A stretch of 64,000 nt of DNA from Caecitellus pseudoparvulus (lineage: Eukaryota; Bigyra: Bicosoecida): contig CBFFRQ010000043.1 of NCBI GenBank assembly GCA_965644315.1, positions 124,001 to 188,000 of the forward strand, written 5' to 3'. Shown piece by piece: positions 48,401 through 58,160 of this stretch. Each line of letters begins with the position of its first letter. Positions within the stretch are counted from its first letter, which is position 1. The translations under genes and the position numbers were made by a program. The notes below the pieces were generated by a model that worked only from the letters and a program-made list of their open reading frames with translations, did not search any database and was not told the DNA's origin.

Positions 48401-50885
48401 GAGCTTGGGCAGAGGTACGGAAGGAGCAAGGGTCTCCCCAGGGGCAGACGAGGGGGGCCGTCCTGACCAGCCGTGTGCACTTCGTGTCCCGCTGCGAGTC
48501 GTGTCAGCTGCGTGCACACGGCATCTGCCAGTAAAGGGTGCAGCAAGGAATGCATCGAGGTGCCCAGCACTGCCCGCTCTTCAACTTGCAACAGGGCACA
48601 GGCAGTTTGAGAGGCAGCACAGACTTGCAACGTCTTGGCTGGCAGAGCATCTAGCTCCACTTCCGCAGCTCCCACGAGAGTGTCCTGCGCGGCATCACTA
48701 CCCAGAGGCATGGACTGTAAGAGCGCAATATCATGGGCGTGAAGCCGGTGCTCCGCTCCCGTCCGGGCGGCGGCAGCCTCCAAAGCCTCCGCCTTGTCCC
48801 GCAGCCTGGCCGCACGTTCCGCTTCCCGGGTCGTGCGCTGGAGGAAATCCGCCAGCATGCGGAGGGCAGGCACAGAGTCGCTGTGCTGGCGAATAGCACT
48901 GCGGTACAGCTGCCCGGCTTTTGCAGCGTGCAGCAGGAAGGCCCTGCACTCCTCCAGCAGCGCACCGGGCTCAGAGCCGTGCCACACCGCGTCTCTCTGC
49001 CGGTGCATGCGCCAAACTCGCCGGAGTGCCAGCATGGCAGCGGAATCTTCGGCCAAGGCTTCCGACAGAGAAGCCTTGAAAGCGTGCCGGACGCTGGGTG
49101 GGACTCCCCCAATGCTTTGGGAGGCAGAGCGGCGGTCGGCAGAGGCCAGCCTGGCTCGACCGGCAGCCTGCAGCGCGGGGCGGCCCCCTGCGAGTGGCAC
49201 TGCATCAGCCCTGGCAGCGGAGCGGAGCAACGTGCCTCTTGTGTTCCAGTCGTCGAGGTCTCTCCTGCACTGAATGCTGAGCCGGAGAAGGGGCAGCCTG
49301 TGGTGCAGGGCAACACCATTCAGCGCAGAATTTGCAAGGTGCAGCCTCCGCAGTGCGTACAGAGCTACGCTTCCAGGTACCACCTTGATGTCCTTTGGAA
49401 CATCAGGGGGTGCTTGAATGTGGTGCGACGCAGCCACGAAGTGCAGCCCTGGTGCATACGGAAACGTGTCCTCGCTGGCAGCCAGTGCGTCAGAGAGCAG
49501 CGCCCACACAACTGCTGGAGTGAAGTCCTGCGCTACTCCCATGCTTTGATCCTGTGTATGTCGAAGCAGGGTCCCTGCTCTCTGCCCTCCCTGTCCGAGG
49601 GCACAATCCAGGAACGCTTGAAGCCTTTGTGCCGGGATGAGGGCGCCCACGCTGGACCATGCCCGCACCCAGCGCAGGACAGCTGCACTGCTGCGCAGCT
49701 TCCCGAAGGGTTCAGACAGCAGCACCACATCAGCTCCAACGTGTTGCGTGTACAGCGCTGCCGCGACTGCGAGTGCGATTCCAAGGGCTGCGATCAGTCC
49801 CGCTGTGAGGGTCAGCATGTTGCCTCCTTCAACAGGCAGCTCAGCAGACAGCGAAGAGAGCAAGGTAAGCCACAGGAGTGCGGCAGCTGCACCTTCCCCG
49901 CCCGTTCGAATAGCCTGGGCAAGTGTACTGGCATATATGGGCCAAGTGGCCAACCAGAACGCCACAAAGCCTTGCAGCAGCGCAACGATGAGGAGGGTCA
50001 CTTTGTACGCACTCGGGTCCAGGCTACCGGCCACTGCTGATCGCACCATGAAAGTGCACAGGAAGCCCAAAGCAGCCCGCCACCAAATCAAACCTGCGCT
50101 GCTGGTGTCTGCAATGGGGGCGAGGGGGGCGTGAGAGAAATGAAGGTGGGGAGGCCTGGTACGTGAACGAGGCCGACGCACTTGTCATGTAGTGCTCAGG
50201 CCCGGCCTGCCCAGGCGGCACCCAGTGCAAGCTTGCGAATGCCAGCATGGTAGCGCTGGTAAGAGCAGCAACCAGTAGTAGCAAACACAGCGCCCAGGGC
50301 AGGAATGCGCCGCCACATGCCATGGCTGTCCAGGTGAGCCATGATGCTGAGGCTGACAAGGGCAGAGCAAGCCATCCTCCGACGGAGACACCCCGAGCGA
50401 GCACTCGGTAGAACGCGTCTGATGATGGCAGCAGTTTAACGTTTGGGAACAGACCATAGCCAGCGCTGTGCAGGTGCAGGCGCAGCTAAGTGTCTTCCAA
50501 GGCGCGACGCTCGCAGCAGCAGTTTCAGCCACGTTTCTCACCCCGTCGCTCTCAGCCACGCAAGCGCGCCTGGGAAGCAGCCAATGCAGACGAAGGCTAT
50601 CTGGGCGATGCTCCACTGATTGACACTGCATGAAGTGCCAGCCTGGGGGACAAACGGGGCTGTGGCCCAGTGCACGCCGTGCAACATCGCACACGCGAGT
50701 GAATCTGGTCCTGCACACCGGCCAGTGCGAGCGTGGGACAAGAAACTCCCCACTCCCAGGCCCACCTGGACGGCTGCAAGCGCGACCCCCGCAATGAAGA
50801 CCCACCATGGCTCCCTCGGTGGTGTCGCAGCGAGCTTGACCCACTGGAGTTGCGACAGCGAGCCTCCAAAGGCTGGTTGTGGCAT
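45409..50885 (-). CDS. TmcB-like large membrane protein with PAS domain
   Basis: Three exons: 50885-50542, 50465-50182 and 50108-45409 (introns 76 and 73 bp, phases 2 and 1), 1775 residues. Hydrophobic helices fill the first 300 residues or so (FIAGVALAAVQVGLGVGSFL, FLPWALCLLLLVAALTSAT, MLTLTAGLIAALGIALAVA). A helical repeat follows (AIRQHSDSVPALRMLADFLQ, then E/R/A-rich) of the TPR type found in Dictyostelium TmcB/TmcC and many ciliate and protist relatives. Next is a PAS-like domain (LQVCAASQTACALLQVEE). The C-terminal half has about five more helices (WCQLLVLLAGMCIVVLGIG, GAFMLCFLVVAWVAVGW, VACIIVPPTLLAAAVLAVH, LYISLSIVCGITIGLLGPLL) around large extracytosolic loops. PAS domains sense ligands, redox or light; here the input is unknown. 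The family call is by recalled pattern, not by search. Confidence 0.68.
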
Positions 50886-51096
50886 GGTGATGCGGCGTCG
50901 CTGCGACGCTGCTCGGCTTCGACACACTTGACTCCTGCTGAGTGCTGCGCCCCAGTGACAGGGCGCGTGGACTCCACCGCTACATTTTGTGGTTCTTGCA
51001 AGGAGCACAGAATGCACTTGGACACAGGTGGACCCCTCGGCCGCCCCCCCTCCCACAGCCAGGCCGGTGATGCCTGGATCAGCTAGAAAAAGCCCG

Positions 51097-53131
51097 TCAC
51101 TGGAGACTGCCTGCCACCTTGGACAACGCCAGAGCCGCCGCGCCCCCCATAACTGCAGTCGTGAACATGCTGAAGCCCTGGCACAGCAGGGAGGGCGAGC
51201 GGGCCCGACCGGCCTGTGCCGCCTTGCGCGCTGGGGTCAGAGACACCACCCCCGGCACCGCCACGCCGTACACGCCTTGCGCGGTGGTGGGTCTGAGTGC
51301 GGCCCTGGCAGCGGACCGTGCTGGCGCTGCCACGGCAGTGTCATGCTCCCCGCCACTCTCCTCATACAGACTGACGTCAGAGTCGGAGCCAGAGCTGTCC
51401 GAGACTGACGCCACTGTACTGCGCTGGGAGTGGCCAGCACTGCTGGGCGAGTGGTCAGAGCCGGTGGAGGTGCCAGAAATGAGGGAAGCCGGCGTGGCTG
51501 CATCTGGAGATGGCGAGGCTGCGTCGCTAGAGGTCTCAGGTGACGGGGGAGGGGGCGGGGAGGCTCGAGCTGCCCGCCGCGCAGCCACCTGCCTCACCCT
51601 GCGCGCCACCCTGCGTGAGCGCCTGGCGGGAGGGGAGGGCGTCGTGTGGTCGGAGCTGCTGGCGTCCTCCTCCCCGTCCCCTGTGGATGACGAGGACACT
51701 TCGGAGGGTGGCGAGTCCAGCACCTGCGGCGCCTTCCCTCGCCTCCCAGCACGGGGGCGGGCCCGGGTCCCCCGGGATGCAGCGGCACGGCGGGGTGGCG
51801 TCCGCTTGGCTGCAGGGGCAGGCGCGGGGGCGGCGTCTCCGCGTGGCACCTTGGGCGCTGATGCGTGGGCTGCGGCGAGGTCCGCTGCAGTGGCAGCTGG
51901 GCGGGCACGTCGCTTGCGGCGAGAGCCGCCTGTCGCAGCCGTGGCGGCAGCGGCGCCGGCGGCAGGCGCCTTGGCCGGAGCCGCTGCACCTGCGACGATA
52001 CAGGAGGAGTACCGGCCAGAAGCAGGGGCCAGGGAGGTGAGGATGCGTTCCAGGCGGGCGTAGGGCAGTTGTTCCACGGAACACAGGTCCAGCTCCTGCA
52101 CGGTGCGAACGAATTCGGCCAGGGCGGGCACTGCGCCGGCCGTGTCCGCCGGGGAGCAGGCTCGCTTGGCGGCGATGAGGGCTGCCTCGCTGCGTTCAAA
52201 CTGCCAGGGAAGGCTGCCGTTGGCGCACTGGCAGAGGAGGTAGGCGAGGGAGAGGAGGTCGTTGCGGGGGTGAGGGGCCTGGAAGTCGTGTGCCCAGGTG
52301 GAGATGTACAGCGTCGTGCCGTTGGCGTTGGGGGCCTGGAACTTGTCTTTTCCAAAGAGGTTGCGGTACATCTGACTGCAGCCATAGTCAAGCAGGTATG
52401 CCTGTGTGCGGATCATACGCAGGCCGTGTGCATGGCGTTGCAACGCAGCGTGCACCGGCAAGCGGAGTCAGCGCCTCACCTGGTGCTCGTGCGGCGGCAG
52501 CCCAAACATGATGTTGTCCGCCTTCATGTCAACATACACGAAACCCTTGGAGTGCAGGTGCTTCAGCACTGGCATCTGCGTGTGGGGGGCAGCGCACAGC
52601 GTCTGTGGCAGCGCTGAGAGCGCCCGCAGCAGGTCTCCACGCACCAGCTGCAGCCCCAGCAAGGCAACATCGGCAGCCGGCAAGCCGTCAGGGTGCGACT
52701 GCAGTACATGCGACAACATGCTTGTGCACTTCTGCAGCACCATGTACCGCACTGCCTCTGCCCCTTGCCCTTGCACGCCGTAGTTTTGACCCGGAGCCAG
52801 CTTCGGCACGGCTGTTTGCTGCTTGAGCCAGTTGGCGTACATGCGGCGTTCGAGGCAGAGGGCAGCAGACTCCTGGGACTCCTTTTTCTGGACCTTGCCT
52901 CGCTTTGTCACAACGTGTTTCTGCACCAGCTTCATCGCGTACTGGGCACCTGCCTTTGACACTGCGGCGCGGGAAGGCAAGGGTCTCGCAATTTCCGCAG
53001 GCAGCCTGAAGCACGCGGTTGCCTGACACACCGCTGAAGACCTGGCCGAAGCCACCGCCACCCAGATGTTCGTCGATCTTCCATCCACCCACTGTCTTGC
53101 CCACCCACTCCGCTGGGTCGAGCAAAGCCAT
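51097..53131 (-). CDS. VRK/CK1-family protein kinase with C-terminal hydrophobic tail
   Basis: Exons 53131-53032, 52961-52480 and 52401-51097 (introns 70 and 78 bp, phases 1 and 0), 628 residues. The kinase domain covers about residues 12-310: Gly-rich loop LGGGGFGQVF, lysine in YAMKLVQKH, catalytic loop FVYVDMKADNIMF (Asp, Lys and Asn present; no HRD Arg), LLDYGCSQMYR in the DFG position and RNDLLSLAYLLCQ. DYG instead of DFG and the GSLPWQ block point to the vaccinia-related kinase/CK1 group. The later half is disordered, Ala/Pro/Ser/Arg-rich, with basic clusters and acidic SSSTGDGEEDASSSD. The last 22 residues (MFTTAVMGGAAALALSKVAG) are hydrophobic, as in VRK2-type enzymes anchored in the ER or nuclear envelope. 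VRKs phosphorylate chromatin and nuclear-envelope proteins on Ser/Thr. Two small membrane-protein genes with Ser/Arg-rich N-termini follow on the same strand. Confidence 0.78.
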
Positions 53132-53429
53132 GGCGCGCCTCGGGCAACGGAGCAGAGCGCAACGCTCGTGGCAGCTTGGCGAGTCAAGGAGGCTAGCGAC
53201 AGGCTGTGTCTGAGGCTTGTGGCGATTGCTGAGGGGGTTGGATGCTGAGGCAGAGTGAACGTGCTTTCACTTCATTCCCGCCATTCGGTTGTGCCGTTCA
53301 AGCATGAGTGGCGCAGGGGAGCTGAGACGGCTGTCCCTCGGCTGCGCAAGCAACTATGCGTGCATTGCGAATCTCACAGGGGCGGAAGGGGGCGACCACC
53401 AGCGTCCTATGACCAAATACAGGCTGCAC

Positions 53430-54155
53430 TTAGTGCAGGGGCTCAGCCACGAAGCCGCCGTACACCATGCCTGCCACGGCGCCAGCACCAGCCATGAGGG
53501 TCATGTCAGCTGGGCTGCCGTGCAAGGCCCACCACTCCTGCGCATACGCCCAGAGGGCAGCAGCGCTGTCCAGCGAGGGGTACCCCAGCTTGCAGGAGTC
53601 CTCGCACGACGCGTGCTGCAAGTGGGGGTAGTAGCTCTGCACTGCGCAGGCCACGGCAGCGAGGACTGCTGCGAACACAAGCGCGTACCAGGCCCCCGCC
53701 CCGAAGTCAAAGTCGACGCTGGAGCCGTCCAGCTCCGTCGCCCGTGGGGAGTGCAGGTTGTGTGCTCGGCTGGCCAGGGACAGGCTCTGCGGCGTGGGCG
53801 GGCGTGGAGTGCAGTTGCAGCAAGGTGGCCAGGTGGCAGGGAGAGGCAGCAATGCTGCTTTGGGCTCACCTGGCCTGTGAACGTGGGCTTCTCCCTGCGG
53901 AAGTCCTTCATGGAGGTGGGGCGTGCAGATGCTGTGTCCTGTGGTGTGGGTGGGCGGCGAGCAGTGCAGGCGGGGAGCACGCAGAGCAGTTGCCATGCGC
54001 GGCGTGGGGAAGTGCAGTGCAGCACGATCCCGGCAAACCGCGGCGGAAGCCAGCCAGGCGCAAACACGCACAACTGCAGGCGCTGTGTCAGCTGCCTTGC
54101 CTGACTTGGAGGATTTGCCACGACCCCTGGACCGGCTGCGGGACCCTGACGCCAT
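53430..54155 (-). CDS. Small SR-rich membrane protein, paralog 1
   Basis: Exons 54155-54072, 53938-53870 and 53786-53430, all joined in phase 0 (introns 133 and 83 bp: GTGCGT...CACAG and GTGAGC...CGCAG), 169 residues. The N-terminus is Ser/Arg-rich (MASGSRSRSRGRGKSSKSGK), then MKDFRREKPTFTG. Two hydrophobic segments follow: ALVFAAVLAAVACAV and, at the C-terminus, MTLMAGAGAVAGMVYGGFV. Between them lies a loop with two Cys (CEDSC) and aromatic residues. The ending YGGFVAE matches YGGFIAE of the neighbouring gene, and both genes have the same plan, so I call them paralogs. I know no such family. The unspliced 241-residue ORF includes both introns. Confidence 0.6.
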   Translation of the reverse strand: MASGSRSRSRGRGKSSKSGKAADTAPAVVRVCAWLASAAVCRDRAALHFPTPRMATALRAPRLHCSPPTHTTGHSICTPHLHEGLPQGEAHVHRPGEPKAALLPLPATWPPCCNCTPRPPTPQSLSLASRAHNLHSPRATELDGSSVDFDFGAGAWYALVFAAVLAAVACAVQSYYPHLQHASCEDSCKLGYPSLDSAAALWAYAQEWWALHGSPADMTLMAGAGAVAGMVYGGFVAEPLH

Positions 54156-54611
54156 TGTGCGTGGAATGCTGGGTTGGGCAGCGGGACTTGCCGCGCGGCC
54201 ACTCTGGTCTTGGTGACACCCACAGGTGACTGGCCTGTTGGTCGCGAGGAGGGCGCTGGAGATCGCTGCAGTGATTGAACGGGCTTGGGGGTTGTGAGTG
54301 GAAACTCTGGATGCAAATGAATCAGTGATTGCGGGCCACGTCGGCCATACATGGATGGATTTGAATAGGGCAGAGCGGCATTGGAGTGTCGACAGAGCCT
54401 AGTTCCCGCTTAAGGACCTTTTCCTTCGTTCACAATGCACGAGTGCGCCATGGCACCCGCATAGCAACCACATCCCACTAACGGTCCACACTCCTCTGGT
54501 ACACGCACCCAGGGGGGCTGGGCATGTTGCAATTGCAACAGCAGCACTGCCCGACTCCGTCACTGCTTCAAGCCGGTGGCACGCCAGCGCAGCCAGACGC
54601 GAGTTCATGCA
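54156..54611. other. Intergenic region between the two small membrane-protein genes
   Basis: About 455 bp must contain the 3' UTR of paralog 2 and the promoter of paralog 1. Short ORFs in all frames look random. I see no repeat, tRNA or other feature. Confidence 0.45.
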
Positions 54612-55492
54612 TTACACCTCGGCGATGAAGCCCCCGTAAATGGCCCCCAGCAGCAGCCCGACAGTGACCATGAAGGGCGTGTTGGTGGGGTCGCTGCCCG
54701 TCCAGCCTGCGACAAGGGCGTCCTGAAAGGACTCGATGGAGGCGACGGTGCCCGTTGGCACGACAGCACCTTGTGGCACGACAGGGCCCTCCTCTTGCCC
54801 TATGACGCGCAGCAAGGCGGCCAGGCACGCCGCTGCCAGGGCGAAGGCCACCGCGAACGTGATGGCCAGTGTGAAGTTCACGGGCGGCAGGCTCTCCTTG
54901 ACGTTGTAAGGGCGGCTGGGGGAGGGGCTGCGGCTGCGGTGCTTCATGGCCCGCGCAGAGGGAGATGCACGGAAGGGCACCTCGCTGTCGCTGTGTGACT
55001 CGCTGTCACTGGCAGCAGCCACAGGCAGCGCTGCCGTTGGCGTGGGCGGCACGGCAGGGGAGCGGGCAGCGATGCCAGGGCGCACCCGGCCCCTGGAGCG
55101 AGGCCTTGAAGCGGCGGGAGGGCTAGGAGACGATGAATCATCACTTTCAGAGTGCTGTGGGGGATCTGGCTTGCGTGGTGCCTTCTGCGAGGGAGGGGGC
55201 GTTACGGTGTGAAACGCGGCCAAGCCACAGCCCGAACGCGGCACGCACCTTGGGGGACTTGAACTTGCCAGGGCTGGCACGGCGCTGGGCAAGCTCGCGC
55301 TTGCGCTCCTCTTGGCGCTTGCGGGCCTGTGGAGGCGCGGGAAGGGGAGTGCATGTGGAGGAAAAGCTGGCAAAGGTGCGTGGGTGTGCAACGGACTTCA
55401 TCGCGGGCTCGCATCACGTCGCTGCGGTGATCGGGGCCTTCCCCGAGCGGATCGGCGCCCCTGCGGCCTGCCGAACGAGAACGACTGGGCAT
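54612..55492 (-). CDS. Small SR-rich membrane protein, paralog 2
   Basis: Exons 55492-55397, 55326-55249 and 55184-54612, all phase 0 (introns 70 and 64 bp: GTCCGT...CACAG and GTGCGT...CGCAG), 248 residues. The first splice is supported by a continuous charged helix across it (VMRARDE joined to ARKRQEERKRELAQRRAS). The N-terminus MPSRSRSAGRRG and later SRPRSRGRVRPG and KHRSRSPSPSRP are Ser/Arg-rich, with acidic SESDDSS and SDSESHSDSE patches. These are candidate phosphorylation sites. Two hydrophobic segments follow: FTLAITFAVAFALAAACLAA and MVTVGLLLGAIYGGFIAEV, the latter ending the protein. The plan is the same as the neighbour at 53430-54155. No known family is recognised. An earlier start is possible. 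Confidence 0.6.
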
Positions 55493-55667
55493 GCTTGCTG
55501 TGCTGGGTGTAGACACGCGAGCAGCAAGGTTGTGAAGTTCTCTGTGCTTGGGCAGGTGTCGTCGTCCAAATTGTTGTGGCCCTGGCAACGGTCTGGCTCC
55601 TGCTGTGCCAGGCGCAGCCGTTCACGACGCACCTTGCCCCCGCCCTTCCCGACACATGAAAAGTACA

Positions 55668-57911
55668 TTACATGCACCCAGGCGCCCTGCACAGCGCTGC
55701 CAGGGCCAGGCTGGCTGTGAGTGTGGCCAGGGCAAGAGGAGGGTGCGTGCCAACCACGCGGCAAGAGGCCTCCCCCACCCGCCCCTCGCACACCTGCTGC
55801 AGCACCAGCTGACCCACCACGAGCAGGGCCAGAAGGCCACAGGCCGACTGGGTGGGGGTCGCAGCGACCAGCCTGCGCAGGGCGCGGGGTGGGGCTCCGC
55901 CCCAGGCTGCGGTGGCCCCTGCCCCAGCCCACGCTACGCACACCGCCAAGCCCAGCGCAGGCACGGCGCAAGTGGGCGCCAGCGGCACGGCTGCCTTCCA
56001 CCCCAAGCCCACCCCGCCGCCCCAAGCCCAGCTGGCCCGCACCCCCACTGCAGTGCCCACAGCCGCCAGCAGCAGCAGGGTGGGTGCCAGGCGCCAGTGG
56101 ATGGCCACGGCAACTGCCTGCAGGGCCAGGCCCAGGAAGGGTGCCCCTCCACCCAGGCCTTCAATGACCAGTGCCACAGCTGCGGCGAGGGCCAGAGTGG
56201 GTGGGCCCAGCACCCGCACAGGGAGACCCTGCATGCCGCTGTCAAACCCTGTCATGGGCCCATGCTCCGCAGAAGGCAAGGCAGTGCGTAGGGCCCCTCG
56301 CAGAGCGGCGCCTGTGGCACCCGCCCCAGCGATCCAGTGTGCCGCCTGTCCGTGGCACAGGAAGGCGGCGAGTCGGAGGGGGGTGTTGGGGGGGCCTGCC
56401 CCCCCCTCGAAGGCCAAGTGCAGCCAGTGCCCCCAAGCCCCACCCTGCGCGGCTCGCCAGGGGGCCATGGACGCCGCTGCGCTGGGGCGAGGTGGCGCGT
56501 CGGGCGTGTTGCCTCGGTACGCCTGGCCATCGGCCACCAGCGCCAGCAAGGACGCCCCCCCCGCCAGAAGACCCCGCACATGCACTGCCACGAGGCAGAC
56601 GACCACGGCCCACCACAACCACCCGGCACGTGCCTCAGGCATGTCTGAGCCGGCGCTGGGGTACAGGGCTGTGGTCAGTGACGGTTGCAGGGCTGTGTGC
56701 CAGGCCCAGCTGAGGCGAGAGGGCGATGCGGCCAGGCCGGCCAGCACTGCCACCGCGACCAGAGCGGACGCGGCGCCCACCACCCTGTCGGCCAGGGCAC
56801 ACCGCAGCGCCCACTGCCCCCGCCGACGCCAAACCCGACAGCCCTTCGCCACAGCTGCCCGTTGCCACCTGGATTCGTTCACTGCACGTCGGGTGGCCAG
56901 CTGGGTGCAGTGCAGGGCGAGGAGTGGGCGGTATCCGCCTGCGAAGGGGGGCGCGCTGGGGGGCGCACGAGGTCCAGCACCGGACCCCAGTGATCCAGCG
57001 TCGTACGCCCGGTGTAGATCAAGACACCTGGCACCACGCCAGGCTGTGGCAAGGCGGGGGGGCGGAGGGGGCGCCCCCGCGACGGGCGGTGCGCCTGGCA
57101 GAACAACCGGTGGCGCCCCAGAAGGGTGGGCCCACGGCAGGGGCTGCATGCGACCAGGCCCCACCCCGTACTGCACAAGGGGTCCCATGGCGTCCTGCTC
57201 GCCCCCACGAGGGCCCACGCACCACGCCTGCGGGGGAGGGGGAAGGCGCCCCCCTGCATCCAGCTGCCACCGCTGGCCCAGCCTCCCAACAGCCTCCTCC
57301 CCCACAGGCGTGTGTGTGGCCAGCAGCGTCCAGCGCAGGTGAGGCAGGGTGGAGGCGCCTGCGGTAGGCGATGCTTTTCTGGCCGCACTAGGCTGCGTGT
57401 GCCACTGCAGGGTGGTGTGGATGGCTGGGAGGTGTGTGTCGGGCAGCGGCGCCCAGGGCAACGAGACGGGTTTGGGCGGCGGGGCTTGTGCACGCGGCGC
57501 ACGGGGCGCAGCAGCATAGCTTCCCAAGATAGACGTCGCAAGGCAAGCGTCGCTGGAGCCGACGGTCCCAGTGCCGCTGACCTGCACGCGCACCAAGCGG
57601 CGCCAGTGCTCCTCCCACGCCTCGTCGGGCACCGCCTCGACAAAACCAGCGCAGGCGGAGCTGCAGCTCGCCAGAGCACCCTGCACAGCCACCAGGTAGG
57701 GCCCACAGTGAAGTCAGTGGTGGTGAAGAAACCCGCATGCAGTGCTGCGGAGCTGACTCACAAGCGTCGGCACCTCTGTAAGGCTGGCAAGGGTTGTCCT
57801 GGCCGCTGCGACGTGGGCACAACTTCCGCATGCTCGCAGCCGACTGGCGCAGCATACGCGTGGGAATCACGCACCCTCTGGCCACACCAAGCACGAACTT
57901 GCACTGAACAT
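55668..57911 (-). CDS. Unrecognised polytopic membrane protein
   Basis: Proposed exons: 57911-57875, 57805-57762 and 57680-55668 (introns 69 and 81 bp, GTGCGT...CGCAG and GTGAGT...TGCAG, phases 1 and 0), 697 residues. The frame stays open upstream of 57911, so the start is tentative. The first 290 residues are soluble-looking and Pro/Ala-rich. From about residue 310 there are eight or more hydrophobic segments (GAASALVAVAVLAGLA, GWLWWAVVVCLVAVHV, LGPPTLALAAAVALVIEG, FLGLALQAVAVAIHW, LLLLAAVGTAVGVRA, ALGLAVCVAWAGAGA, ACGLLALLVVGQLVLQ, LALATLTASLALAALC). The hydrophobic C-terminus recalls GPI-pathway membrane proteins such as PGAP1, but I see no lipase GxSxG site and do not assign it. A plus-strand ORF over the same DNA is longer in places but has no such organisation. 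Confidence 0.5.
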
Positions 57912-58160
57912 GCTGGCCACCCACCACTTGCCTGCAGCCAGCGCGTCTTGCCGGAGCTCGTGCCTCGCAAGCGGTGGCCTGCTGCTGCGTTTGGCGTTGG
58001 CCCAGGCCTTCGTCGTCCACAAGCGCACGACGTGGGGGCCTGTGCGCAGGCAAGGCTGGACGGCCCATTGGCACGCGTCTGTTGCATTTGAATGTCTGCC
58101 ATCTGTGCTGCGATGCCCCTCGCGACCTGGCAGGCCCCCCCCGCCTGCCGTTGCAGCGCC

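Noticed and set aside
55852-57342. 496-residue plus-strand ORF
   Set aside because: The minus strand has eight or more hydrophobic segments and two phase-consistent introns here; the plus frame is Ala/Pro/Arg-rich shadow.
55668-57911. Possible PGAP1 (GPI inositol-deacylase) identity
   Set aside because: The hydrophobic C-terminal half and one short stretch recalled PGAP1, but there is no GxSxG lipase site and too little room upstream for the hydrolase domain.
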